Shown here: positions 17,501 through 26,874 of the stretch, in pieces
Position numbering within the stretch: the stretch's first letter is position 1
Layout: each line of letters starts with the position of its first letter
Source: Paenibacillus sp. JJ-100
GTDB taxonomy: Bacteria > Bacillota > Bacilli > Paenibacillales > Paenibacillaceae
Assembly: GCF_948329825.1 (NCBI RefSeq)
Contig: NZ_CAOJCM010000001.1
Location: 1,397,467-1,461,466 of the forward strand
Length of the DNA: 64,000 nt
Reading direction: 5' to 3'
The notes under the pieces: model-generated
Database searches by the model: none
Told to the model about the DNA's origin: nothing
What the model saw: only the letters and a program-made list of their open reading frames with translations
Program-made: the position numbers and the translations under genes

Positions 17501-20500
17501 CTACACGGTACGAGCCAGCAACCATGTGGGTCAGAGCGCCAAGAGTGCTCCGGTCACGGCGCTAACGCTGCCAAAGGCTCCGGAGAACATCCACATCGAT
17601 GTGGTGGGAACCCACTACGGCATAGCGGCCGTGAGCTTTGATCCGGTGGAGAGTGCAACAGGCTACCGAATTGTAGTGAAGGAAACGGGCCATACCGAGG
17701 TCTATAACCAGTCGGTGACCGATACAGTCTACCAACCCATCGGCAATCTGAGTTCCGGGACCTTGTACCATATTTCGGTGAGTGCCATCAACGCTTCGGG
17801 CGAAGGGGCAAGTAAGAATGTGAGTTTCAAGTCGCTGCCGTCCGCGCCAGGGAACTTCAAAACGGCGCAGGTGGGAGAACGCGACATCCTCCTCTCGTGG
17901 GATACGGTGACTTCGGCTACGTACTATAACCTATCGAGAGGCGGGGTGCCCATCTATGGAGGGGAGCCGCGGACCAGCTACCACGACACATTATTGGAAC
18001 CTGGAACGTTCTATCCCTATGAGCTGTATGCAGCTAATGAAACCGGGGTAGGCGGCGCGAGTCAGTTTAGCACGATCACGCTACCAGCACAGGTCACGAG
18101 CTTGCAGGTGTCGAGCCCAACCGCTTCAACGCTCTCCCTCCACTGGGATGATATGAAGGGCGCTACCCAATATGTCGTTGATCTCAACGGGCAGCGGTAT
18201 CAAACTGTGCCGAGCGACACTACAATGCTGCGAGTGAACGGACTGACACCGGGAACGCCGTACACCTTTGAAGTTCATGCCGAAAATGCAAGTGGTTCGG
18301 GAGCGAACGCTACCGCAAGTGGCCTCACGATCCCCGAACAAGCTACCGGATTGCATACGACAGGTACTCATGAAACAGGTACCACCTTAAGCTGGGACCC
18401 GATTACCGGAGCTGATCAGTATCGCGTGACAATCAACGGCAAGACCGTTGAAGTGGCCGGGACCTCCTACAATGTAAATGATCTGGAGGGTAGCAAGACT
18501 TACAGCTTTTCCGTAGAGGCAGGTAATGCATCCGGATATGGGGAGAAGGCAGAAGCAAGCTTCTTGACCGCTCCGTATGCTCCCGGCAACTTCCAGGTGA
18601 CCACGACAACCGAACATACAGTCGGCCTGAAATGGGATGCTGTGCAAACAGCGAGATTCTATGAAGTGAGCATCGACGGCCAAGTCGTAGGTAACCCCAC
18701 TGCACCTGAATTCCAAGCAATGGATCTGGAGGCTGGAACAACGTATGAGTTGACAGTAAAAGCCGTGAATGCCACAGGGACCAGTAAGGCAACCCCGGTA
18801 ACCTGGATGACCAAGCCGTCTGCACCGACAGGTGTAAAGTCGGTACTCGATGCGTACAAAGCGGAAGTCACTTGGGATTCAATGCAGGGAGCCGTAGAGT
18901 ATGTGATTGAGGACGGAAGCACGGTGTTATACCGTGGAACTGACACCAAGACCACACTGACGGGACTCTCGGACGGAACGATGTATCATTATACGGTCCG
19001 TTCGTTGAATGTAAACGGCATCTCATCGGAGAAGACGAGCTTTGACCTCCTGACCTTGCCAAGGAAGCCCGTAGAGCTTGGAACGACAGATATTCAGACG
19101 AAGCAACTGACGCTGGATCTGAGCAAAACGCAAGTGGTGGGCGCCGATCAGTATCTGATCGAGCGTGACGGAAAGCGACTGGCTTCCATCGCCACAACCA
19201 AACGAGCGTACACGGATAAGAACCTTTTGCCGGGAACGAAGTATACATATGCTGTCCAAGCGAAGAACGCTTCAGGTGTAGGTGAGACAGCGACGTATGT
19301 AGTGACAACTAAAACGTTAGCAGTAACTGGATCAGGCATCAAGGTGATGCCAGAAACCCATGCAATAGGGGTGACGTGGAATACCGTACCTGGTGCAGTC
19401 TCCTACCAAATCAGGAACACAGTGACCGATGAGGTGTACAGCACATCTAGCAGCAATGCCGTTCTGATGAATTTGCCAGATGGTGCAAAGGCAACCTTTG
19501 AACTGATTGCCATCAATGAAAGTGGCGTAGAATCGGAGGCTACGATATTCGGAGCTATGACCAAGCCGGTAGCACCGGCAACGGCGAAGGTAAGCAGGGT
19601 CACGGATACGACCATTACACTGGACCTGTCAGGAAGCGCAGTTCGCGGTGCAACAGAATTCATCATCGAGCGTGATGGAAAAGAAATTGGCAGAACAGCA
19701 GCCGACCAGATTTCATTCCAAGACCACAGACTTTCTCCGGGCAAGACGTACACCTACGTAGTTAAAGCTGCGAATGAATCGGGGAGTAGTGATGAAGGAT
19801 TCTCAGTGAAGGTACAGACCCTGCCCGCCACGGTGAAGAGCTCAGCCAAGCCAGGAGAAGTAACCGAATCCAGCATCAGTATTTCATGGCAAGCTGCTGA
19901 AGGAGCAGACGGGTACCGCATCTTGATCGGGAACCAGGTCTATACCGTAACAGACCAAACCTCGATCACGATAGCAGGGCTGGAGAGCGCGAAGACGTAC
20001 GACACTGTACGTGTAGTGCCGTACAATGAAGCCGGAGACGGCGAAACGATTGCGGTTCAGAAAGCTGAAACGCTACCCAGCGGCGAATTCACGGTCGAAG
20101 CTATGGCGAAAAGCACGCACGAGCTGGAGTTCAAATGGATACTTGCATCCCCGAATGAAATCTTTGTCCTGGCCAAGGAAGGCAAGGAAGTCTACCGCGG
20201 GAAGGATCGATACTTTGTGCTCGGTAAGCTGCTGGCATCGACTGACGTAGCGATCCAAATTTGGACCGAAAATGCAGGTGGTGCAAAAAGTAAAGTGGAA
20301 ACCGTTCGTGGACGAACGAAGGCAGAAACATTTTCGCCAAGCAGTGGTAGCGGTACAACGACACCAAAATCAGTCCCAACGGTGCCGCCAAATGAGCCGC
20401 AGCCGACGCTAGAACCGAAATCGACACCCGAGCCCAATCCAGCGAAGCAAGTACGCTTCATAGATATCTCATCCACGTTTAACAAAGAGCAGATTATGTA

Positions 20501-20996
20501 CCTCGCTCAGCAGGGAATCGTGTCTGGGGTGAGCCCAACAAAGTTTGAACCTAAACGTCCGATTACCCGAGCGGAATTCACCGCCCTGATTGTACGGATG
20601 ATGGGCATCCAATTAGAAGCATACGAAGGGACGTTTAAGGATGTACATGCAGAGGATTGGTATGCACCGTATGTGGGGACGGGCTTGTCACAAAAGGTGA
20701 TTACGGGCATGGGTCAGAGTATCTTTGCGCCAAACCAAAATATTACCCGAGAGCAAGCCTCGGTCATTCTGGCCAACGTAACGAAGTCCATCAAAGGAAT
20801 CCGCCCGGAGGACAGTCAGATCTTTACGGATCACGAGCGGATTTCATACTGGGCAACGGAGAAGGTGGAATATCTGTCTGGTCTACAGATGATTAATGGT
20901 TATGAGGATGGAACGTTTCGTCCGCTGAATGATCTGACACGAGCGGAAGCCGCAGCGTTGATTTATCGCCTGAAGAATTTCCTCGAAGTGAAGTAA
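14574..20996 (+). CDS. giant secreted SLH-anchored protein with Ig-like and fibronectin type III repeats
   Basis: 2140 residues from the ATG at 14574 (GGAGG 9 nt before). A signal peptide with basic start and hydrophobic core ends near AFA/AAA (about residue 33). Residues ~40-370 form a beta-rich region with no family I can name. About 474-905 hold five Ig-like repeats, most opening with IDKTAP and closing around DNAGN or DRVGNES. About 912-1915 hold twelve fibronectin-III-like repeats of ~85 residues with the GLxPGTxYxFxVxAxNASG pattern. A Pro/Ser/Thr linker (~1920-1958) leads to three SLH motifs (ITRAE, ITREQ, LTRAE) that bind pyruvylated cell-wall polymer. No catalytic domain is evident, so an adhesin or surface spacer role is inferred. 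The coding sequence is visibly richer in G+C than its neighbours. Confidence 0.88.
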   Translation: MFQKKGTRLLSVLLCTTLITSMLSIGTKTAFAAAATPSLNAYHSGNHVKLEWGVTMQPPDILSQTSFESGQEIPNLHWSGIGNQSVVAAPGGGNALRVTDTMSNHTGNLINFPVTQSDWSVSQFKGKSLPGGSAISITFRAMATGGNFSQFYFTAATGWYKRGYNLTDTNGKFVKFGQTVDWRNPPDTIAAYVDGGIISLVDGDVVVMVSSRDQNYSYGVMLYQWDDTNKIFRKAPTNNAPWGQVLPNGQTFAFKNEIFNYGDQILRYNEGGVGFPVRQIASDGVWTTYSLNTVLPTNDEYDYMTYGIKPMLFWQTNGSLFVDDITFGYASQVNLYRDGEMIYSGYLSDFDDTTAVDLEGPKPVTLLNTVVSNRYPQITWSPSSGDNGTTYNYQIRAVAPSGSSPLSANKPVTVTSGVKGYSIVVDTHPTTVPDNTIETTGTIYSWPNQVSSNFYVHIAAVDNQGNISSIVHKQYTDTIAPSLSVTPSTTSWTSGNVTLTASGSDSETGIHSLQQPDGTWTEGGTASVVATDNGAYTFVAKDNAGNTKSQSYTITNIDKTAPAQPTLTLNPSGWSNNIVTATLTPGTDTQSGVKKSQYKIGNGAWTDYVGPFLVRTEGQNVISAQTIDNVGNVSTMATATASIDKTAPNVPTLTMSNATWTNQDVTFTIADGNDTGSGTAKSQYKVGTGGVWTDYVGAVSLSQEGVTDIYARSVDRVGNESSTVQGTARIDKTPPSDPSITLSDSTWTPTPVTFNIGGSKDVNSVSYEYKLNDGAYTVGTSGTVTAKGKTTLTVRAKDAVGNESNEITRTIWIDNAAPTITITPNAQDWTANDVPVTIAYADTESDINPNKRFYKLTSSAETPSSWNAATSDNLSMTIQEEGTWYVHAKAEDYAGNTFDTVSQAIRLQRSASIPGNVRVTQVTEKTAQVAFDLPESVYPDGYSYDVTNETTGQTWTLQHPNHTITDTALEGGRVYTYTVRASNHVGQSAKSAPVTALTLPKAPENIHIDVVGTHYGIAAVSFDPVESATGYRIVVKETGHTEVYNQSVTDTVYQPIGNLSSGTLYHISVSAINASGEGASKNVSFKSLPSAPGNFKTAQVGERDILLSWDTVTSATYYNLSRGGVPIYGGEPRTSYHDTLLEPGTFYPYELYAANETGVGGASQFSTITLPAQVTSLQVSSPTASTLSLHWDDMKGATQYVVDLNGQRYQTVPSDTTMLRVNGLTPGTPYTFEVHAENASGSGANATASGLTIPEQATGLHTTGTHETGTTLSWDPITGADQYRVTINGKTVEVAGTSYNVNDLEGSKTYSFSVEAGNASGYGEKAEASFLTAPYAPGNFQVTTTTEHTVGLKWDAVQTARFYEVSIDGQVVGNPTAPEFQAMDLEAGTTYELTVKAVNATGTSKATPVTWMTKPSAPTGVKSVLDAYKAEVTWDSMQGAVEYVIEDGSTVLYRGTDTKTTLTGLSDGTMYHYTVRSLNVNGISSEKTSFDLLTLPRKPVELGTTDIQTKQLTLDLSKTQVVGADQYLIERDGKRLASIATTKRAYTDKNLLPGTKYTYAVQAKNASGVGETATYVVTTKTLAVTGSGIKVMPETHAIGVTWNTVPGAVSYQIRNTVTDEVYSTSSSNAVLMNLPDGAKATFELIAINESGVESEATIFGAMTKPVAPATAKVSRVTDTTITLDLSGSAVRGATEFIIERDGKEIGRTAADQISFQDHRLSPGKTYTYVVKAANESGSSDEGFSVKVQTLPATVKSSAKPGEVTESSISISWQAAEGADGYRILIGNQVYTVTDQTSITIAGLESAKTYDTVRVVPYNEAGDGETIAVQKAETLPSGEFTVEAMAKSTHELEFKWILASPNEIFVLAKEGKEVYRGKDRYFVLGKLLASTDVAIQIWTENAGGAKSKVETVRGRTKAETFSPSSGSGTTTPKSVPTVPPNEPQPTLEPKSTPEPNPAKQVRFIDISSTFNKEQIMYLAQQGIVSGVSPTKFEPKRPITRAEFTALIVRMMGIQLEAYEGTFKDVHAEDWYAPYVGTGLSQKVITGMGQSIFAPNQNITREQASVILANVTKSIKGIRPEDSQIFTDHERISYWATEKVEYLSGLQMINGYEDGTFRPLNDLTRAEAAALIYRLKNFLEVK

Positions 20997-21014
20997 GATG
21001 ATCTAGATGAGGGA

Positions 21015-21044
21015 GGTTGCTAAAAAAGCAGCCTTCTTTTTTTT
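21015..21044 (+). terminator. intrinsic terminator of the SLH protein gene
   Basis: GGTTGCT (21015-21021) pairs with AGCAGCC (21027-21033, one G:U), followed by a T-rich run. It begins 18 bp after the stop codon. Confidence 0.8.
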
Positions 21045-21138
21045 GCAATAACATGCAAGCAGAACTAAACGTCCACCAGATTCCCAAGATGATGATCATC
21101 CATAAGTCTTAAAAATCATATTGCAAAACACATTAGGT

Positions 21139-21324
21139 TTACTTTTCAGCCTGTCGACGTCTTCGGAACGCTCACCACGGGCCCCCTTGGCCTCCCAGTT
21201 CGTACCCTAACCATGATCCAAGAAAGCCAGCAATGATAATTCAGAGTATGCCTCCAGGCACGTCCAGTCCAGTCAGATTTACACTCAACCAGCCAATTAG
21301 CCCACCGACAATAAGTATCCAGAT
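21139..21324 (-). pseudogene. decayed GlsB/YeaQ/YmgE-type membrane protein gene
   Basis: In the frame read down from 21324 the minus strand gives IWILIVGGLIGWL, then DVPGGIL, a TGA stop (21241-21243), then IIAGFLGSWLGYELGGQGGP, another TGA (21172-21174) and a degenerate tail. The pieces match the order and spacing of the small GlsB/YeaQ (transglycosylase-associated) stress proteins: first helix with VGGxIGWL, then VPGG, then NIIAGxxGxWLG. Two internal stops, a stop just upstream and loss of the third helix show it is not functional. The family recognition is from memory of its consensus. Confidence 0.7.
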
Positions 21325-21527
21325 TTAGATAAACGAATTGGTCTCCCTTCCATTGATTTATTACAAGTGATGTTTCGTTAGAGGGAATGTTGCGGATCAT
21401 CTCAGAATCGATTGCTATGCCATTTCCATTTTAATACAAGGGTAGTAAAATCGGTTGTAATACCACTAGTATGAATACTGGTGCAGATGGGAATTGGAGA
21501 TGGCCAGTATAGAAGGGAGGCGCTTAG

Positions 21528-23186
21528 GTGTACATGTTTCGAAGTCCTTTTATTTTAGCCTTGTTGTTGATATGTCTGATGTCAGGCTTGACTGCTTGTT
21601 CTGAGTCAGAGCAATCGGAAGATAATGGTGCTTCGACAAAGGCTGACTTCACGGAAAAGAGACAGAACCTTAATCTGAATCTGGAAGAACCGTCATGGAA
21701 GCTGGATACCAGCCCCGTAAATCTGACGTGGTTCGTTGGAGCCGAATGGTATGGGCACACTTGGGGCGAGAGCCTGACTTCCAAATATGTCACACAAAAA
21801 ACAGGGGTCAATATTGAATTTGAAGTATCAACTGGTGAACCAAGCGAGATGTTATCACGGATGTTGACGACCGGAAGTCTACCGGATTTGATAACCATCG
21901 GCTCCTGGGAGAGTGCGGTTAACAAACTTCGGGAGGCTAATCTCATCTATGCCCTGGATGAGCTAGCCAACCAGTATGATCCTTACTTTTTCAAGGTAGC
22001 AGGTGATGGTGCTCTACAATGGCATAGGCAGGAAGACGGCCATACCTATGTCATTCCCAATGATGCGTACAGTCCCGAACAGATGCGTTCAACCGGCTTG
22101 ACAGGAGCGAACCAAACCTTTCTCGTACGTAAAGATCTGTATGAGTCGATGGGCAAGCCGGACCTTAGCACACCGAAAGGTTTTCTAAATGCATTGCAAT
22201 TGCTGAAGAATCAATATTCTGTTTATAAAGGCCAGCTGATCAGTCCGTTTTGGGCACAGGGGAATACATCCTATGGGATGACCGAATATTTGCAAAATCT
22301 ACTTGCGATCCCCCATGAACAGAACGGTAAAGTATACGACCGAATGACAGATCCCGATTATATACAGTGGCTGAAAACATTTCGTACCGCTTACGAGCAG
22401 GGCCTGATTAATGTTGATTTTATGGTCGACTCCAGTGCACAGGTGCACGAAAAAACCAAACATGCCCAATATTTTATGATGATTCGGGAATGGACAGACA
22501 TATCGGAGCTAAATTCGAAATTGGAAGTCCTTACGAATCAGAGTTCATACTATATTGCTGTAGATGGACCCCGGAGCAGCAGGGGAGAATCCGCCAAACT
22601 GTTCCCCGGCAGCATGGATGGCTGGATGGTTACGATGATTAGCAAATCCACGAAAAACCCTGAACGAGCCATCCGATTTTTGACCTATCTGGCCAGCGAA
22701 GAAGGCCAAAGGGATTTATTTTTGGGCAAAGAAGGCGAAACCTGGGTGATGGAGAACGGCAAACCGCAGTTGACGGCGGCAATGATCCAGTTGCATGATA
22801 CGGATCGGGAGCGGCTGGAAAAGGAATATGGCATTATGGATACCTACTGGATGCTACGAAACCCTGCTTTCGTTAACCAGTGGAGACCAGAGAATGCCCC
22901 ATCCATTAAACAAATGGAGGAGTTCGCCAACCAACAGGCCGATCTGGACAGCGGCATCTATAAGGGACTAGATCCTGTGGGTGATTCCGATATAGCGTTA
23001 GCCTGGTCACGTATTTCTCAGAATTGGGAAGAAGTGCTGCCAGAACTGATTACAGCGAAGGATGAAGCTGCCTTTGACAAAATTTTCGAAAATTTTTTGA
23101 TACGTCGTGTGAACTACGGCTTTAATCAGGTGATGGAATATCGCCAGGCTGAACTGGAACTGCGGAAAGCCAAGGTAGCCAGATAA
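21528..23186 (+). CDS. LipO-type extracellular solute-binding lipoprotein
   Basis: 552 residues from a GTG at 21528 (AAGGGAGG 7 nt before); an ATG two codons on is an alternative. A short hydrophobic signal ends in LTAC, a lipobox, so the protein is anchored outside the membrane at Cys24 or so. The rest fits the large family-1 carbohydrate-binding proteins of Paenibacillus (YtcQ/LipO type), with GSLPDLITIGSWES and RAIRFLTYLASEEGQ as recognisable parts. It normally feeds an ABC sugar importer, but no permease gene is nearby. It starts an apparent operon with YesM and YesN genes and may act as an accessory sensor for that kinase. Confidence 0.88.
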   Translation: MYMFRSPFILALLLICLMSGLTACSESEQSEDNGASTKADFTEKRQNLNLNLEEPSWKLDTSPVNLTWFVGAEWYGHTWGESLTSKYVTQKTGVNIEFEVSTGEPSEMLSRMLTTGSLPDLITIGSWESAVNKLREANLIYALDELANQYDPYFFKVAGDGALQWHRQEDGHTYVIPNDAYSPEQMRSTGLTGANQTFLVRKDLYESMGKPDLSTPKGFLNALQLLKNQYSVYKGQLISPFWAQGNTSYGMTEYLQNLLAIPHEQNGKVYDRMTDPDYIQWLKTFRTAYEQGLINVDFMVDSSAQVHEKTKHAQYFMMIREWTDISELNSKLEVLTNQSSYYIAVDGPRSSRGESAKLFPGSMDGWMVTMISKSTKNPERAIRFLTYLASEEGQRDLFLGKEGETWVMENGKPQLTAAMIQLHDTDRERLEKEYGIMDTYWMLRNPAFVNQWRPENAPSIKQMEEFANQQADLDSGIYKGLDPVGDSDIALAWSRISQNWEEVLPELITAKDEAAFDKIFENFLIRRVNYGFNQVMEYRQAELELRKAKVAR

Positions 23187-23260
23187 CCATTCTCTAATAC
23201 ATTGTTACCTATTAGATAACTAGTAATATATGGTATAACAAAGGTGGTGAATACATCAGA

Positions 23261-25099
23261 ATGAAATACCTACTGACGAGATTGAGGAAGCTTTATCGCA
23301 ATGCCCGTATATCCCAAAAGCTGTTTTTGGCATTTAGCCTGATGATTGCCATACCTGTTATTTTGATATCCTTTGTGTATATCCGCATGCAAGAAACCCA
23401 GCTCTATAAGGACGCTATGGCAACGGGCAACAGCCACGTTTCATGGCTGAATGAACAATTACGCAGAAGAATGGACATGATTGAGAACGTTTCCAATACG
23501 GCCCTCACTCAAAAGTCATTTGTGGATTTTATTCATTCCAATATGCTTGTGGATGGACTGCGTCTGGTGAAGTTTAAGCAAAACCAGTTTGAGCAAATGC
23601 TCAATATCATTCAAAGCAATGCGATGATCAGTGAGCTTAGCTTTTACGTCGATAACCCAAACTTGTATGAAATCTGGCCTGAAATCTATCATTATAAGAA
23701 ATTTTGGCCTCAGGATTATTGGGTAAAGCTTCGGGATGAAGGTGGTGCGGCTTACCGTTTATTTTCTTTTAGGGATGGTGAACACACATTATCCTACTAT
23801 CGTCTGGTTCGCCTTCAAGGGCAGGAGCAGAAACGCCCTAGTATTATGGAAGTGCGTGTCCCGCACAGTATGTTTTTCAGCGACCTGCTTCAGGAGAGCA
23901 AGGGGGACTTCTTTTCGGTGTTGATGAACGCAAGCGATCCTCCCCAATATGTCTACAATCCCCAGCATGAGTTTTCTGAGAAGTACGGGCAGGGGCTGGA
24001 GGAGATTCTTGGCAGTATTCATCGCCAGTTGGATATATTGCCGCAGGAAAGCCCGCTTCAGGTTAAGGTGGGAGATCAGAGCTTCTATGCATTGTATCGA
24101 TACATCGCTCCATTGAACACTTATGTGGTCGATATTTCTTCCCATCAGGCATTGATGGAGGGGCCGCGCAGTTGGTATGCATTTGTGGTAACGATTACAT
24201 TATGTGTATTGCTGCTGATTATGCTACTCGTATCCCAAACGACGCGGCGTATTTTCCGGCGATTGGACAGCGTACTGGTTTCCATGCGTCAGGTACGGAA
24301 AGGCGAGCTGGATGCAATGATAGATACAGGCCTTGATGAAAACGAAAGAGGAGATGAAATCGATGAGGTGGCAATGAATTACAATAAAATGTTACATGAG
24401 GTCAAACGTCTAATGACACAGGTCGTGGATAAGCAGTTAGTTGCCAAAAACGCACAGTTGCACTCCCTGCATTCGCAGATTAACTCCCATTTTTTATATA
24501 ACGCCCTGGAATCGATCCGTATGGTGGCAGAGGTACAGAGGCAGCCTGCTATAGCCAAATCATTAGTGTCGCTCGGCTCCCAGCTACGTTACAGCATGCA
24601 ATGGCGTAGCGATACCGTTGCTCTTCGTGAGGAGCTTGCCAATATCCAAAGTTATATTGAATTTATCAACTTTATGGAAGGCGGCAGTATCGTTATGACG
24701 GCGAATCTTCCTCAGGAGATCCTTCGCTACGCCATTCCCAAGATGTGTATGCAGCCCATCGTTGAAAATGCAGTTCATCACGGGGCACCTTCAGGCGGCA
24801 GGGTATCTATAGAGATCACCTTTTCTGTGGAGAATGACAGTCTGCTTTTCATTAACATAAGAGATGACGGAGAAGGGTTAGAGCCTGAGATGTTACACCA
24901 TCTTCAGGCAGTAATGCGGAGGGAATCGGATACGCCGATGGTTACTAGCAGGAACGGACTTGGTTTGGAAAACGTGAATAAGCGGTTGCAGCTTCATTAT
25001 GGCAAAAATTGCGGTCTTTGGATTGATAGTGTGCAAGGTGCATATACCTGTGTAACGATACGCTTGCCTTGGGAACATGTAAATCTTGGAGGGTGGTAG
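23261..25099 (+). CDS. YesM-type sensor histidine kinase
   Basis: 612 residues. Membrane segments at about residues 21-41 and 303-325 enclose a ~260-residue extracellular sensor domain; a HAMP segment follows (about 326-385). The LytS/YesM kinase core has the phospho-acceptor His in SQINSHFLYNALES, and the ATPase domain has PIVENAVHHG and a GxGLEN-type G box (NGLGLENVNKRL). Such kinases sense extracellular sugars or polymers and phosphorylate YesN-type regulators. It lies 74 nt after the lipoprotein gene and 3 nt before the regulator gene, so the three are co-transcribed. Confidence 0.93.
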   Translation: MKYLLTRLRKLYRNARISQKLFLAFSLMIAIPVILISFVYIRMQETQLYKDAMATGNSHVSWLNEQLRRRMDMIENVSNTALTQKSFVDFIHSNMLVDGLRLVKFKQNQFEQMLNIIQSNAMISELSFYVDNPNLYEIWPEIYHYKKFWPQDYWVKLRDEGGAAYRLFSFRDGEHTLSYYRLVRLQGQEQKRPSIMEVRVPHSMFFSDLLQESKGDFFSVLMNASDPPQYVYNPQHEFSEKYGQGLEEILGSIHRQLDILPQESPLQVKVGDQSFYALYRYIAPLNTYVVDISSHQALMEGPRSWYAFVVTITLCVLLLIMLLVSQTTRRIFRRLDSVLVSMRQVRKGELDAMIDTGLDENERGDEIDEVAMNYNKMLHEVKRLMTQVVDKQLVAKNAQLHSLHSQINSHFLYNALESIRMVAEVQRQPAIAKSLVSLGSQLRYSMQWRSDTVALREELANIQSYIEFINFMEGGSIVMTANLPQEILRYAIPKMCMQPIVENAVHHGAPSGGRVSIEITFSVENDSLLFINIRDDGEGLEPEMLHHLQAVMRRESDTPMVTSRNGLGLENVNKRLQLHYGKNCGLWIDSVQGAYTCVTIRLPWEHVNLGGW

Positions 25100-25102
25100 G
25101 GT

Positions 25103-26674
25103 ATGATTAATATCCTGATTGTGGACGATCAAAAACACATTCGTGACGGCCTGCAGGCCATGCTACATCAATTTCCTCTGGAACTGAACAACATATACTG
25201 TGCCGCAAGCGGGATTGAGGCGCTGTGCCTATTGCGGCAGCATTGCATTCACATCGTTATTACCGATATTATGATGCCGGATATGGATGGGTTGGCACTC
25301 ATGGCTCAAACCAAAGAGGAAAACTTGGATGTGGAATACCTCATTATCAGCGGTTATAGTGATTTTACATATGCCCAAAAAGCGATCGGGCTTGGGGCAA
25401 AGGGCTACTTGCTAAAACCTTTAAAGCGAGAGGATCTGCAAAATTCCCTGGAGCATGTATGGAAAGAGATCCAGACACGGCAGGCACTCACGCATAATAT
25501 GCAGCATGTAACCCGTCTCGCCCAAGAGACCGATCGGAAAGAATTAAGAATGTTTATGCAAGGTGCGTTAAGTGATCACGCATGGATTCTTCAGATTGAG
25601 GAACAAAATGATGCGTTATGGCGTAATTATCGCCTAGTCCTGATGCGGGAAGAAGTTTGCCTTAACCAGCCCGGAGCCAGCAGCGCCCATAGCATGGAAG
25701 CCATTGCTTATCGTGTGTTTGGCAGACAAGGTTGTATTTGCCTGCAACATCGCCCATACCTGATCCTTGCGGTGGATGCGTCCATAGATCCAAGTGTTTT
25801 ACCTGCAGCGATCAAGGAAGGAAAGATCAATGCCATAACGGCCATGACTAACCCGATTCAGGGGTTAAAAGAACTACCAGACAGCTATACCCAAGTGCTT
25901 GAGCTCTATCGCCACAGTTACCTGTTTCCTGATCAATACAGTATCTTACCAGCACATATTGAGCACATGGAGCAGCAGTGGCAACTTCCCTATGAGGACT
26001 TATATGAACTGTTCCAGTCGGTTGGAACAGATAACAGTGGAACAATTACTCAGGGTATTTCTGCACTATTTCACAAAAAGGTGCTGCAACGCTATTCTAT
26101 TCGCTATACGCAACAGCTCTGTGCTGCGACCGTTCAGATGATGGAGGAATACGAACGAGTTATCCGCCCTTATATGGGGGAAGAAGAGCTGAACCTTGAA
26201 TCATTGCGTAATCTCTTTGATTATCAAGGGATGCGTGATTATATACAAGCACTGCAACAGCAGCTGCTTCGGCTGAATCAGTTATATTATGACTATAAGT
26301 GCAGCTATCGCCATTCGCAGGATCTAAATGAAGCCATTCGTTTTATCCACGAGAGTTACCACAAACCGCTGGACCTCGCGATGGTATCCAATCATGTATC
26401 GCTTAATTATGCTTATTTTTCTAATCTGTTTAAGAAGAATATTGGTAAAGGTTTTGCTGAATACCTACGAGATGTGCGTCTGGATAAAGCGCGGAAGCTT
26501 CTCGCCGAAACCGATCATAAAATTGTTGAGGTGGCTGCTATGGTTGGCTATGATAGCTACAAAAGCTTTACACGCGCGTTCCGACTTGTAATGCAGATCC
26601 AACCCACAGAGTACCGACAGATGATGCGGCAGAAGGCAGAGCACGAAGCTCATTACAACAACGCTATACCATGA
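25103..26674 (+). CDS. YesN-type response regulator with AraC DNA-binding domain
   Basis: 523 residues. Receiver domain about 1-120: acidic pair DD near residue 8, phospho-acceptor Asp in ITDIMMPDMDG, conserved Lys in GYLLKPLKRED. A long central helical region (120-415) is typical of YesN. The C-terminal ~100 residues are two AraC helix-turn-helix units, ending with VGYDSYKSFTRAFR. GGAGGG precedes the ATG. It pairs with the kinase gene ending 3 nt upstream; a probable target is the GH16 gene 200 bp downstream, which has an inverted repeat in its promoter. Confidence 0.93.
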   Translation: MINILIVDDQKHIRDGLQAMLHQFPLELNNIYCAASGIEALCLLRQHCIHIVITDIMMPDMDGLALMAQTKEENLDVEYLIISGYSDFTYAQKAIGLGAKGYLLKPLKREDLQNSLEHVWKEIQTRQALTHNMQHVTRLAQETDRKELRMFMQGALSDHAWILQIEEQNDALWRNYRLVLMREEVCLNQPGASSAHSMEAIAYRVFGRQGCICLQHRPYLILAVDASIDPSVLPAAIKEGKINAITAMTNPIQGLKELPDSYTQVLELYRHSYLFPDQYSILPAHIEHMEQQWQLPYEDLYELFQSVGTDNSGTITQGISALFHKKVLQRYSIRYTQQLCAATVQMMEEYERVIRPYMGEEELNLESLRNLFDYQGMRDYIQALQQQLLRLNQLYYDYKCSYRHSQDLNEAIRFIHESYHKPLDLAMVSNHVSLNYAYFSNLFKKNIGKGFAEYLRDVRLDKARKLLAETDHKIVEVAAMVGYDSYKSFTRAFRLVMQIQPTEYRQMMRQKAEHEAHYNNAIP

Positions 26675-26781
26675 AATAGTATAATCAAACGGACAATCTC
26701 CCATGTTAAATATGCCAATTGAATCAAAAGCCAAAAAAATGGGATACCACAAAAACAATTGTACCTTTTCAGCAAATTAAC

Positions 26782-26823
26782 CTATTCGATAGAATAGAGA
26801 TATCCCCCATGTAAGCGATTTCC
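26782..26823 (+). promoter_or_regulatory. inverted repeat and imperfect cre site upstream of the GH16 gene
   Basis: CTATTC (26782-26787) and GAATAG (26792-26797) flank GATA. Further on, TGTAAGCGATTTCC (26810-26823) matches 12 of 14 positions of the CcpA consensus TGWAARCGYTWNCW. Both lie between the YesN gene and the GH16 ribosome site (26863-26869). Binding of YesN or CcpA is inferred. Confidence 0.4.
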
Positions 26824-26874
26824 TTAATACACATGGATTGGGAGAAGCTATTATTCTATTATAGGAGGGCAATT

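Noticed and set aside
18868..19308. several long minus-strand frames inside the SLH protein gene
   Set aside because: Caused by the G+C-rich repeated coding sequence on the plus strand; Arg/Ser/His-rich translations without motifs.
21146..21400. 84-codon minus-strand frame
   Set aside because: The protein-like signal in this region is in a different frame (the GlsB relic), so this frame is accidental.
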